DNA of 64,000 bases from Jacaranda mimosifolia (taxonomy: Eukaryota > Streptophyta > Magnoliopsida > Lamiales > Bignoniaceae). Of this stretch, positions 13,707-25,400 are shown one piece after another. The notes under the pieces were generated by a model. The model saw only the letters and a list, made by a program, of their open reading frames with translations, made no database searches and was not told the DNA's origin. Positions within the stretch are counted from its first letter, which is position 1, and each line of letters starts with the position of its first letter. Made by a program: the position numbers and the translations under genes. Location of the stretch: assembly GCA_018894105.1 (NCBI GenBank), contig CM032128.1, positions 25,153,001-25,217,000 on the forward strand, read 5' to 3'.

Positions 13707-14237
13707 TTACAATATGCGCAGCCGCACAAATACATGAATACTTGTAATTCTTCTCTTGTGCGTGTGATTGGGATATTGAATCTTGTGCTCAGCAGCTACT
13801 TTATGTACAAAGAACGTTTTGAGTACAAATATCACACAGAGTCAAAGTGCATCAACAACTGAAAAACTTTTAAGAAATAGAAAGAAAAAGTTGCATATTT
13901 TATTTATTTATTTATTTTAACATATGATTTCCTGATTTTTTTATAAAACGAAAGTACTTTTTGGCTTAAAAATTGAAAAAGTGCTTTTAGCTTCAATTTT
14001 TTTTAACGAAATACGACGTCGTCTGTATTCTTTTTGTCTAAATTTAGGATGAGATATTCTGAAGCAAAAGAAAACCCCCTTGAACAACTAAAGGTTGATT
14101 CTTTTAATTTTCATGCAATAATATTCTTATTTTTTAGAATTTTTATTCAAAATTCATTCCCAAATAGAGGTAAAGTTAGTATTTATGCAAATTTGTTCAC
14201 GGACACTTATTTAAAAGTACCAAACACACTTTTCACT
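13707..14237 (-). promoter_or_regulatory. 5' UTR and presumed promoter of the GONST1-like gene
   Basis: Between the start codon and the left end of the MULE there are only about 530 bp, so the upstream regulatory region must be short or lie within the transposon. No convincing TATA box or other element was identified. The assignment is positional. Confidence 0.4.
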
Positions 14238-14240
14238 TTT

Positions 14241-14340
14241 GTGATCAGTTCCCACTTGATTTTTGTTAGAAAAAACTCCCTAGTTCTGTTAAAAGTTTAG
14301 AGATCACTCCCCACTCACTTAATTTGACAAAAATACCCTT
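14241..14340 (+). repeat. MULE left terminal inverted repeat
   Basis: It pairs in inverted orientation with 20750-20848. Shared blocks are GTGATCAGT, CCCA, AAACTCCCTA and ATCACTCCCCA, separated by similar distances. Confidence 0.65.
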
Positions 14341-14589
14341 AAAAATAATATTTTTCATTAATTTTTTCTCACTTCTTCTTCATCTGGACAAGCAAACAAT
14401 AAACCCTATCATACCAGAAACAGAAAGAACAGAAAAAACGCAACAAGCTCCACGGCAGGAATGAGAAGAACGTTAGAGCCAAAAACCACCAACCCGATAG
14501 TTGCATTGTCTTCTTCTCTTTTTATTTTCATCATTTTCGGGTTTCTTCTTCTTCTCAGTTGCTTCTGAGTTTCTTATATTTTTCTAACA

Positions 14590-14863
14590 ATGTCAATCAG
14601 TAGTGAAGTAGGAGTGTTCAATCAAGTCAATGGACATATACATTAATCTCGCAAGAAAATGGAGTGAAATCAATGTCGAACACTTCAATTTGCAATACAT
14701 AGCTTCACATCAAATATTGTACATGAGTTTGACTGATGATGACGGTGTCATGAATATAGTCTTACTGCATTTGACATTGAAGATGAATGTTGTTGACATC
14801 TTGGTAAACCGAAAGGATGAATTAAGCAGCAGTGCAAAGAAGAGCAGTGATGGTTTAAGGTAA
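14590..14863 (+). pseudogene. mudrA-like transposase, N-terminal remnant
   Basis: An ATG at 14590 opens a frame that stops after about 14 codons. The frame starting at 14630 then continues for 77 aa. It contains the hydrophobic/acidic pattern YMSLTDDDGVMNIVLLHL followed by VVDILV, which resembles the N-terminal domain of plant MuDR-type transposases (beta-strand, 'DDxDV', helix, 'iyV'). The frame runs out at an array of tandem repeats, so the catalytic DDE region is not present here. I infer a broken gene whose middle was lost or displaced. Confidence 0.55.
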
Positions 14864-14879
14864 TACTTCTACAGAATCT

Positions 14880-16345
14880 AAACTATACTGCAGTTTGTAA
14901 AGTTTTGTACTTGAAGGGTTTTAAAATTGTACTCTATTATGTAAGTTTTATACTTCAAGTGTTCTATTAATGGATAGTGTTCTATTAATGGATTATCCAA
15001 AATTGTACTGCAACTTCTAGCAGTTTATACTTGAAGTGTTCCTAAACTATACATCTTCTATATAAAATTATTCTTTTGATTTTCTGAAGTTATACTTCAT
15101 TTTATCAAAGATTGTACTATATTTATTGAAGTTATATACTTTAAGTGTTATATTTATCAATTAACCAAAATATACTGCAGTTGCTAGTACTTTATACTTC
15201 AAGCGTTCTGAAATTGTATTTCACTTTATCTAAAATTGTACTTTTATTTTCTGAAATTATACTTTCTTTTGTACTTCATTTTATCTAAACATGTACTTTA
15301 TTCATTGAAGTTCTATACTTCAAGTGTTTCGAAATTGTACTTCATTTTATCTAAACTTATACTTTAGTTATTTGAATCTATTATTTAAGTTTAAAGTGTT
15401 TTACTAATGGATTATCCAAAAATTGTACTGCAATTGCTAAAGTTTTATACTTCAAGTGTTTTGAAATTGTACTTCACTTTATCTAAAATTGTACTTCTAT
15501 TTTTTGAAATTATACTTCATTTCATACATTATTTTACCTAAACATGTACTCTATTCATTGAAGTTCTATACTTCAAGTGTTCTGAAATTGTACTTCATTT
15601 TATCTAAACTTGTACTTCAATTATCTGAATTTATTATTTAAGTTTTATACTTCAAGTGTTCTACTAATGGATTATCCAAAATCGTATTGCAATTGCTAAG
15701 GATTTATACTTCAAGTGTTCTAAAATTGTACTTTTTTTTATATAAAATTGTACTTTTATTTTCTGAAATTATACTTCATTTTACATAAACATGTACTCTA
15801 TTTATTGAAGTTCTATACTTCAAATGTTTCGAAATTGTATTTTATTTTATCTAAACTTATACTTCAGTTATTTGAATCTATTATTTAAATTTCAAGTGTT
15901 CTACTAATGAATTATCCAAAAATTATACCGCAATTACTAAGATTTTATACTTCAAGTGTTCTGAAATTGTACTTCACTTTATCTAAAATTGTACTTTTAT
16001 TTTTTAAAATTATATTTCATTCTATACATCATTTTACCTAAACATGTACTCTATTCATTGAAGTTCTATACTTCAAGTGTTCCGAACTTGTACTTCAGCT
16101 ATCTGAATCTATTATTTAAGTTTCAAGTATTTTACTAATGGATTATTCAAAAATTGTGTTGCAATTGCTAAGGTTTTATACTTCAGGTGTTCTGAAATTG
16201 TACTTCACTTTATAAAAAATTGTATTTCTATTTTTTGAAATTATACTTTATTTTATACATCATTTTATCTAAACTTATACTATATTCATTGAAATTCTAT
16301 ACTTCAAGTGTTCCAAAATTTTACTTTATTTTATCAAAACTTGTA
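14880..16345. repeat. Tandem array A, about 240-bp units with GTACTTCA punctuation
   Basis: A landmark word, ACTAATGGATTATCCAAAA, recurs near 15403, 15663, 15903 (one mismatch) and 16135, giving units of about 260, 240 and 232 bp. A partial unit starts near 14970. Each unit is built from shorter elements of about 22-45 bp carrying TTATACTTCAAGTGTTC, GAAATTGTACTTCA and CTAAACTTGTACT. It occupies the place where the transposase core should be. Confidence 0.85.
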
Positions 16346-16632
16346 CTCTCGAGTCAAAGTCACTTTCATCGTATGACTTTACCGATCAATATTACCGAGT
16401 TGAGATGTATCAACAAGTATACCAAGCAGTGATAAATACTATTCCTACGTATGATATGCATATGTTCCCTCTAGATGATGATGGCGTCATTAATACACCT
16501 GATTGTCGATCTCAACCTGGGCATAGAAGGACACAGAGGATTCCATCACAAATTGAGAAACGTGTAATTAAGTGTAAAAGGTGTGATAGAACAGGGCATA
16601 ATCGTCGAACCTGCAAAGAATTAGTAATCTAG
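16346..16632 (+). pseudogene. mudrA-like transposase, C-terminal remnant with zinc knuckle
   Basis: The frame reads SSYDFTDQYYRVEMYQQVY, then AVINTIPTYDMHMFP, a gap, RRTQRIPSQIEKR, and finally CKRCDRTGHNRRTCKE before a stop at 16630-16632. YYrvE…Y…vInPiP, RRxxRIPS and the CX2CX4HX4C knuckle with GHNRRTCK are the characteristic C-terminal features of plant MULE (MuDR) transposases. No catalytic domain precedes it: the upstream 1.5 kb is the tandem array. It is on the same strand as the N-terminal remnant, so both probably came from one gene. Confidence 0.8.
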
Positions 16633-16639
16633 CTAAATT

Positions 16640-17205
16640 TCATACCTTAATCTAGGAGATTTATACTTGATTTCATGACATTTGTACTTTATTTTGGTAA
16701 TCATGTACTTGATTTAGCGTGAAATTGGCATTTTTGTATATTGTCCGAGATATCAGTTATTTTGTACCCCAATATGGGAGAACTATACTTGGTGTCATGA
16801 CAATTATACTTTATTTCGGCAATTATGTATTTGATTTAGCGTGAAATTGACATTTTTGTATGTTGTCGGAGATATCAGTTATTTTGCACCATAATCTGGG
16901 AGAATTATACTTGATTTCATGACAATTGTACTTCATTTCGGCAATTATGTATTTGATTTAGCGTGAAATTGGCATTTTTTATGTTGTCCGGGATATAAGT
17001 TTTTTTGTACCCCAATTTGGTAGAATTGTATTTGATTTCATGACATTTGTACTTCTTTTTGGCAATAATGTACTTGTTTAGCATGGAAGTTAGCAAATGG
17101 ATATTGTCTAAGATATCAGCGCTTTCGTACCTCAATCTGAAATATTTATACTTTATTTCACGACATTTGTATTTCATTTCGGCCATTATGTACTCCATTT
17201 CTTAA
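16640..17205. repeat. Tandem array B, about 122-bp units
   Basis: GATATCAGTTATTTTG-type words recur near 16750, 16872, 16994 and 17115. Other shared words are GATTTAGCGTGAAATTGGC and ATACTTGATTTCATGACA. About four to four and a half units are visible, starting directly after the transposase stop codon. Confidence 0.85.
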
Positions 17206-17499
17206 TATTTTTACTAATATTGTTGAATTGAAATTTGTTCCATGATTTGCTTTTTAAGTCTCAGTAATTAATAACCAAACTCTAAAAATATTTGTAATAT
17301 TTATTATATGAATAAAATAATATTAAAGTTTTAAAGTGTTAACCACCAATGTTCAACGAATGAATGTTATCAATCGTAGTAATGTAAAGAATACTTATGC
17401 TTTCAAAGATGTAAATAAATGAGCATTTGACAATAATATCCACCCTATAACCCGTACAAATACGTACTTCATCTGATCCAATAATCTCAAAATATTGTA

Positions 17500-18470
17500 C
17501 TTGACTATTACTACAATTATTGGAGACTAATTATTCAATTGCAATAAGTGTACTTCAATATAACACCATTTATACTTTGTTTGTTCTACATTTGTACTAC
17601 ATTTTTATCATATTGTACTCAAATTCACTATCCGATTTCAATTGAATTGAAGTGTACTTTAACATAACACCATTTATACTTTGTTTGTTCTATATTTCTA
17701 CTTTATTTTCATCATATTGTACTCAAATTCACTGCCCGATTTCAATTTAATTGAAGTGTACTTCAACATAACACCATTTATACTTTGTTTGTTCCATATT
17801 TGTACTTCATTTATATCATATTGTACTCAAATTCACGATTCGATTTCAATTTAGTTGAAGTGTACTTCAACATAACATCATTTATATTTTGTTTGTTCTA
17901 CGTTTGTACTTCATTTACATCATATTGTACTCAAATTCACTGTCCAACTTCAATTTAATTGAAGTGTACTTCAACATAACACTATTTATACTTTGTTTGT
18001 TCTATGTTTGTACTTCATTTCCATCATATTATACTCAAATTCACTGTCTGATTTCAATTTAATTGAATTGTACTTCAACATAATAATATTTATACTTTAT
18101 TTGTTCTACGTTTGTACTTCATTTTACTCATATTGCACTCAAATTCACTACTCGATTTCAATTTAATTGAATTGTATTTCAATATAACACCATTTATACT
18201 TTATTTGTTCTATATTTATACTTCATTTTCATCATATTGTATTTAAATTCACTACCTAATTTCAATTTAATTGAAGTGTACTTCAACATAACACCATTTA
18301 TACTTTATTTTTTCTATATTTGTTTTTTATTTCCATCATATTGTACTCAAATTCACTGTTCGATTTCAATTGAATTGAAGTGTACTTCAACATAACACCA
18401 TTTATACTTTGTTCGTTCTACATTTGTATTTCATTTTCCTCATATTGTATTGAAATCAAAATATTATAAA
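17500..18470. repeat. Tandem array C, about 104-bp units, roughly nine copies
   Basis: AACATAACACCATTTATACT recurs with a spacing of 103-105 bp (TAACAyCA at 17561, 17664, 17769, 17873 and onward). Each unit continues with TTGTTTGTTCTACATTTGTA, then TCATATTGTACTCAAATTCA and TTTCAATTTAATTGAAGTG. Copies differ by scattered substitutions and no length variants are obvious, which suggests an old array. Confidence 0.9.
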
Positions 18471-18554
18471 TACTTGATGGAAAATTATACTTACATGCAA
18501 AATAATATTATAAACAAAGTATGATTCAATTTACATATGTATGTACATACAAAG

Positions 18555-20230
18555 TATGATTCAAACCCTACAGGCTTAAATATTTTGTACTACAATTGCT
18601 TCTAAAATATACTATAGATACACAAGCTATATACTAAATTTTCAGTTAATGTATACTACATGCCTGAATATTTTTGTACTACAGATGCTTCTAAAATGTA
18701 CTGCATATATACAAATATTAAATTACAATTTAATTTAATCTACAGACTTAAATATTTTGTACTACAGATGCTTCTAAAATGTACTGCAATTACATAGATT
18801 ATATGCTACACTTTTGCCTGATGTGTACTGCAAGCATAAATGTTTATACTATATTTGCTTCTAAAATGTACTGCAGTTACACAGATTATATACTATACTT
18901 TCATTTAATGTATACTGCATGCTTAAATATTTTGTACTACAGTTGCTTTTAAACTGTACTACAGATACACAGATTATATACTATATTTTCAGTAATGTAT
19001 ATTGCACACTTGAATATTTTTGTACTACATATGGTTATAAAATGTACTGCATATACACAGATTATATACTATAATTTCATTTAATCTATAGGCTTGAATG
19101 TTTTGTACTACATTTTCGCAACTTCCTCTCCCGGCGTCCAAATCACTTGCCGCTTGAACCATTGGATAACTCTCGGCTTATACATTAACTCCACAAAGTT
19201 CCAGCCCCATCCGATTCTCCATGGAACAGTAATTGCCCTCGCAATAAGCTGGAATTACAGCATTGCCACTGCACTGCCGCATTCTAAACATCTTCGCCGT
19301 TTCCTATCCAAACAGAATCGTATACTGGTGAAACTTGGTGAGAACGTTGCCAACACCTCAAGGAACACCCCACTGAAACAGTTTCACAAAATTCCTTTTC
19401 CAAGCCACTCTGCTCAATGCATCTTTGCACTACCTGCGTGCAGTAAGACCGCTCCAGGTCGCCCTCAATGTTCGGTGCCCAAACGGACACGGAATGACTT
19501 CAAACTTGGTGGGAAGCATCCTCATAACTTAAGGAATATGCCATTGAAATAGTTTTTCAAACCGAACCTCGTAAGAGTCTCTGCTCATGGGCTTTTTTCG
19601 CCTTACCGAATGAGCCGACAATGCCTTGTTGCTCCTAATGCCCCTTGAAGTCAAGGTCGCCATTCTTCTCCAATGAGTGACACATGACATTCTCCCCCAC
19701 TCGATCCATTGACGTCCTTGTCAACATATACATAAGGACTCGAAGTGTATGCGGTGCCCCAACTCAACTCTGATCTCTTTTTGCACCGTATGAATTTAGC
19801 TCCTCTTTACACAGATTATATACTATACTTTCATTTAATGTATACTACAAGCTTAAATATTTTGTACTACAGTTGCTTCTAAAATGTACTACAGATACAC
19901 AAATTATATACTATATTTTTAGTTAATGTATACTGCATGCTTGAATACTTTTGTACTATAGATGCTTCTAAAATGTACTGTATGCACACAAATTATATAC
20001 TATAATTTCATTTAATATACAGCTTTGAATATTTTGTACTACAAATATTTTTAAAATGTACTGCAGTTACACAAATTATATACTACACTTTTGCTTAATG
20101 TGTACTACAAGTTTGAATATTTATACTACATTTGCTTCTAAAATATACTACAGTTATAAAGATTATATACTACACTTTTGCTTAATGTGTACTGCAAGCT
20201 TGGATGTTTTGTACCACAAATAATATACTA
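18555..20230. repeat. Tandem array D, about 86-88-bp units, interrupted
   Basis: TTTTGTACTACA followed by TGCTTCTAAAATGTACTGCA and ACACAGATTATATACTA recurs about every 87 bp (near 18577, 18671, 18754, 18926, 19016 and 19101). It resumes after about 19809 in the same phase of the unit. The interruption (19112-19808) is an inserted retrotransposon end. Confidence 0.9.
19112..19808 (-). mobile_element. LTR-retrotransposon 3' end fragment inside array D
   Basis: The sequence abruptly becomes GC-richer and non-repetitive. On the minus strand it reads GACGTCAATGGATCGAGTGG, then GGGAGAATGTCATGTGTCAC. A GTGGGGGAGAA purine tract directly followed by TGTCA is the usual junction of coding end, polypurine tract and 3' LTR start in plant gypsy elements. 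The LTR part would run from about 19688 down to 19112. Within it a stretch near 19360-19420 resembles one near 19530-19590 (GAGCAGAG…TTTCArTGGnnTrTTCCTT), an internal duplication. A plus-strand frame of 152 aa at 19094-19552 crosses it but has no recognisable domain. Confidence 0.45.
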
Positions 20231-20749
20231 CCACTTTCAGATAATTTCACCGTATAATTTCAGGTAAAAGGAAGTATAAACCTCAAAAAAGTGAAGTACA
20301 ACTTTCATGTCTTTCAAGTACAAATCAAAAACTTCCTGTCTCACAAATAAAATTATATATATCAATTGGGCTCAAGTGTTTAACAACTAAATAGGAAATA
20401 AAAACCCTAAACATGAGAAAATAGACAAGAAATAAGTATAACACTGAAAAATCACAGACATTTAAAACTGTAAATGCAGAAAACATACATTTGTTTCTTT
20501 TTATCACTTCTTTTTGTATTTCGCTTCTTGTTGCCATTGTTTCTCCTTCCATTGTCACAAAAAAAATGGCAGAAATTTGGTGTCTTTTTTTTTTTTTTTT
20601 GCTCGCGTCAATGGCAAAGGAACGATTTCACTCCCTTTTGTTTGGTCGCTTGGAGAAGTCGTCGATTTCAGGGAAAAAAAAATGAAAGCATTCTTCTTGA
20701 AGAGAAAAATGCATTTCTCAGGTATTTTTGTTGTTTTCTCTAACTACAA

Positions 20750-20848
20750 GGATATATGTGTCTTTCTAAAAGATATGGGGAGTGATTTCTAAGTTTTGTG
20801 AAAAAGTAGGGAGTTTAGTGTGTAAAAATTCAAATGGGGACTGATCAC
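20750..20848 (-). repeat. MULE right terminal inverted repeat
   Basis: Inverted partner of 14241-14340. On the plus strand it reads ATGGGGAGTGATTTCTAAG, then TAGGGAGTTTAGTG and TGGGGACTGATCAC. Confidence 0.65.
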
Positions 20849-22491
20849 TAAAATGAGAGTAGGATTAGGGATTTTTTTTCTAATTAACCGTTTGTTCACT
20901 TTGAAATTGGAAAAGTTTTTATTATGATTAAGATAATAAATTGCTGGTTTTGCAATTAGGCCGGCGTACCAAATAACATATTGAAGTAAATAAAAGTTAG
21001 GCAGTATGGTTATTAATATGGATTATGGATCCTGCCTGGTTTTTATTAAATGGTATCCGATTGAGGGCTCTGCCTCTGTATGTTGACGGTTGACTATGAG
21101 TGTGTTCCCACTTCCCATTACTTACCGCTACTTTATTAGACATTAATTTTCCACATGATTTCTGAGGTTTTAAACTCTATTCAACATCAATCTACAAATA
21201 AAGTACATTTGGCATTTGCAAAGTAAAGATTTAGATGATGTATAGCTAAATTTATTTAGAAAATTTTGTAGATTTTTATATGTTATAAAATATTTTTTGA
21301 GTTTATAATATATCACATCTTATTCTAAAACTCTTAAAATGTTCGGATAAGATAATTTCTTAGCTAATAAAATATTAGTAATAATAATTTTGAAATTAAT
21401 ATGATTCAAACTAAAGAAATTTATTAAAATTTTAAAAATAAATTAGGAACTATTTATTTTGTTAAAAGGAGAACTTATAAGATAAAAGCTTATGAATCTT
21501 TTTTAAAAAAATTATTAAATATTTTATAAACTCTCAAATGACTTATATAATGTCTTAAAAAGCTCATACTCAAAACACCCTCAGACCCTCTTAATTTTGG
21601 TTCAACGGGGGAATCTTTGTGCGGTTCAATTTTAGGCCTTAACCTCCACAATTTCGGTGGAAATAACTTGGGCTTGTAATAGGTTTTTGTTCCCTCGCCA
21701 ACCATTCTATTCTATTTCTCTCTAACAATTAACATTTTCTTATATATTCACTTGGACATTCGTTTTTCATGTGAACCAAACACAAAGCAAACCTTCTTGT
21801 GGGGACTTAATTCAATGATTGTTCCAATTTCTCAATAGATATTTTAGGAAATTGTCATATTCATGGTTTTCTGGCAGCTATCCACTTCAGCAACCATATT
21901 CATGATCCCAGTCTGGACCCAATCACATGCCAAACCACTTTGCACTTCAATGACAGCAGCAACTGTTCGTCTAAAAAGATCAGTTGACACAATGTGGTCA
22001 ATACATGCGGCTAAACTCATTAATAAACTAAAGATTCCAAAAGCTACACAAGTCTCACATACAGAAATAACAAACACAAAGATATTTAACCTCAAGAAAG
22101 AAAATTTGATCCATCATTTCTCTTGCAACTAAACTACATAACAGTCACTATCCTCAATACAATGGCTATCTTGAAATACAACGGCATAAGCAGTTCAATC
22201 ATGGTCTGGGTTAACCAATGTCTAATTTGATACATAGATACCTAACAACAAAATAGAGAGCAGATGCCAGCTTTTTCTTTGATATTCATAAAAATGGGTA
22301 TCGCCCCAAAAGATGTAAGATGGTGATGAATATTTAGAGCGAGACACTGAACAACGAACCTATTAGCCTCTGTCCTAATTGACCTTGTTGAATCATCCTA
22401 TCTACCAAGGTAAACCCCCAATATCTAAACAGAGCAACCAGCAGCTAGATGTAGAGCCTAAAAAATTTGCAGCCTGGAGATCATTTTGTTT
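20849..22491. other. Intergenic DNA between the MULE and MOC1
   Basis: AT-rich. Opposed open frames at 21844-22132 (about 85 aa each) have no recognised homology. The part next to 22492 must include the MOC1 3' UTR. No further element could be delimited. Confidence 0.5.
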
Positions 22492-25400
22492 CTAATGCAT
22501 TAAATTTTCCAAGATGCATGAAGAATCACGGTTCACCTTCAGCCCTTTACCATACGCAGCAATTAGCAGAGCCTCAGCACGACCTGCATGATTCAGAAAT
22601 AAAAATTGGTACAAAAGTAATGCAGCACAAGGAACCCCTTAAAAAGTTTCAAGGATAAGAATTCTCTTTCACCATACTCTATAAGAATTCTCTTCTATGT
22701 GTACTTTTGTAACTAAATGCAAAAGTGTTTCCCGGACCATGTTTTGCTTAAGCAATTAGTGCTAGTTTCTATATTATTTAGTTTCAAACAAGAATTCAAA
22801 AGCCTTAATAGGAGATTTTCAGGTCTATATAACTACAACATGCTTTCAATTTGTCAAAAGAGATCTGACCAGAGATACCGTTGAGCTCTTAAGGCGAAAT
22901 AGAAAGTGTAGCAATTTAAACGAAAATTTTGGTCTGATGCTATGAGATTTTGTTTGTCATGCCTAGCTTTCATTATTTTAAAGCAATCTACAACTGTGAC
23001 CAGACCTTCGATCGGGGGTCCTTCACATGCCAAATCATATAATCTTTTTATAATAACCTTGAAGACCATGAGGTCGTCTCACAACTTGCCATAATAAAAA
23101 TTGATTCTGATTTCTCACTTTCTTCCTATAGCTTATTTCAGATTCAATAACCTTCCGCTCATCGTAAATTCCTTCAAAGCCATAACCCTAGTCTAAGTTG
23201 TCAAGGCTTACCACAGATGATACCCCAAAGACCAACAACTATTCATCAAGGGCACAGAAGATCTAAATGAATGAACCCATAGCAATGCAGCATAGCCACC
23301 TAACACCATAATTCGATAATTATAGGAGAGAGACTTTTCTGACTCATTAATATCTTTCAGAAAAAGTTTAACAAGATATAGAGTATGCTAACCATGATCT
23401 TTCTTCCTTTTCAACAGGGAACTCATAGAGGGAAATAGAGTGGTGGCAAGCTCTCTGCTATCATCCTGTCAAGCAAAGCATAAATGTCATGTTTGATTTC
23501 TAAGCATCATAAAGAACTTCAACATAATTCTTAGAATTTTGAATCTACAGATAATAATCAGCAGACCATGAGATGTGAAGAATAAGATACATTTTCAATA
23601 CAGCATGTTAAAAGTTCAACTTTCTATATAAAGCCACGATTAGGGCTATATGGCCCGTGATATTCAGCAAAGATCAGATGAACCTTGCTTGAACGGTTTC
23701 CTGCGAGTTTAAACTCGTTCTTCCACAAAAATGATGGAACCGGAACTACAGAATATCCTGAGGCAACTAGGATCCCTATCCACAGTCCATATCCAAATCC
23801 TCCACTCCACCATCCCTTCAGTGCACAAAAGATCTACTTCAGAAACCATCACTAAAAGCAAAGAAACTAACTGTAAGATGGTGTCAGGAAATGCAAAATA
23901 GATATCATAAAAGAGGGATCAGAGAAACATTCAGAAAGATATAATTGGTGCATAACAACATCCCCTTTCATTCCCTTCATTCTGGAAAATTGACAGGAAG
24001 CAACTACTGCAAGCTCCCAGTCTATTCATATCCTTCTGGAGGGCAAAAGTGTCTAGCAGTCAAAACTGAACCTTTTCTGCCTGATCCCCTTCCAGGTAGC
24101 AACAGAAAAGGGGACATAAACTGGCCATCCATGAACGTGTTCTAATACAGTGCATATAAAAGAAAAAAAGACCAAGTTAGATATGGTGATGGATGACAAG
24201 AGAAGTGTATTAAGAGAAACAGAATACTGGAACACCTCGGTAGATTGCATTCTAGAAGCAACATGCTTTGCTGAAACTGCGAGGATACACACTATTATTC
24301 CAAAAAGTGGTGGATTTGTATATGAAAAATAAGCTTCCGAAATTGAAGGTATTAGTTCAAATCCATTCACGGATTATCAGGATAAATGAAGCTGTGATGT
24401 AATGTTATGAACAAGGGTATAAACCAACTGTACCAATTCAAACTCACAGGGCAGGAAATAAAAATGAAACCCTTTCCCAATTGGCAATTGTTCCAAGTAC
24501 AAGAAATGGCAGTTTCGGGAGTTTTCAAGGAGATAAGTGAGGTCGAAAAAATTACTGGCATTAGGAGTATTTTGAAAGCGGAAAGCAATATCATGGAAAT
24601 TTGCAGAGATGAATCAATTCAATGCATATGGGAAAGGTCAGAGACAAGCATCACTAACAGAAATGGGAGGAAGCCAGTTAAATTTTATATCAATTTGAAA
24701 ACATGGAACATGGAGAGGATGTATCCCTTAATGGGACTCAACTTGTTCTTGGTGCAGCCATGTTTACTTCCTAAAATTGGGGCTTTCAATCCGTTGTTTT
24801 GTGATTGTCAAAGTATCCTACATTGTCTGGAAACTCAAATGCTAATAGAAGCATCAAAACTTTACACACTAGAAAGTTCTTCTCGACAGAAAATAATCAA
24901 ATTACGCAAATTATCAGAGAAACATAGCAGCAAAGTTGGTATAATCCATCACTAGATAGCTGTTTGACATTGACTCAAGTTCATCCCATTGAAACATAAT
25001 AAAAGACATTATTTGAACAGAATGTGTACATATGCTCCAAAGAAGGCCAGACAAGTAAAGATACAATTACCTAGTAAAATCGCTATATAGACTTTCCCTT
25101 TCAAAATCACAATTTTCAAAATTCAAAGAGCCATCGTAATTATAAGGTGGCACCAGATCAAAGTTTAGAAAATCAGAAGTATCAAGTAAAAGCTGAAATT
25201 AAATGAAACATGATTTTTTTTTTTTTTTTTTTTTTTTTTAAATATAGGTAGTGCTTATAGGAGATATGAACAGAGCAAGAGACATCAAAAACACAAGAAA
25301 TGCAAAATGAGAAACCATATAATAAGAAAGGTAACAACAACGGGTTCACAATTTCCTTTGGGAAAGAATGATGGCCTTTTCTGCTGATAGAGGGCTTCTA

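Larger units (their letters stand above)
14241..20848 (+). mobile_element. Decayed Mutator-like element (MULE) with internal minisatellites
   Basis: Two long imperfect inverted repeats bracket the unit. The left one (14241-14340) starts GTGATCAGTTCCCA; the right one, reverse-complemented (about 20750-20848), starts GTGATCAGTCCCCA. Both contain AAACTCCCTA and then AGAnATCACTCCCCA in the same order. Between them lie mudrA-like N- and C-terminal coding remnants on the plus strand, four tandem arrays and an inserted LTR-retrotransposon end. The transposase catalytic core is absent. The outer limits are approximate because no target duplication was found and the outermost TIR bases have diverged. 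Confidence 0.65.

Noticed and set aside
14880..20230. CRISPR-like repeat arrays
   Set aside because: The units are long, contiguous and directly adjoining with no unique spacers, and the host is a plant. They are minisatellites.
20474..20792. Three overlapping plus-strand frames of 64-92 aa
   Set aside because: They run through a poly-T tract and the MULE right end, are Phe-rich in consequence and resemble no protein family.
21844..22132. Convergent 83-aa and 89-aa frames downstream of MOC1
   Set aside because: No homology recognised, no splice link to MOC1 needed to complete that protein. More likely 3' flanking DNA.
24407..24955. 182-aa open frame on the plus strand
   Set aside because: It lies in the MOC1 intron between 25403 and 23815, on the opposite strand, has no recognisable domain and has ordinary intron composition. 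Treated as a chance frame.
25214..25239. 26-T run as the tail of a retroposed sequence
   Set aside because: It sits in a MOC1 intron. No SINE or processed-gene body and no flanking duplication could be recognised beside it.
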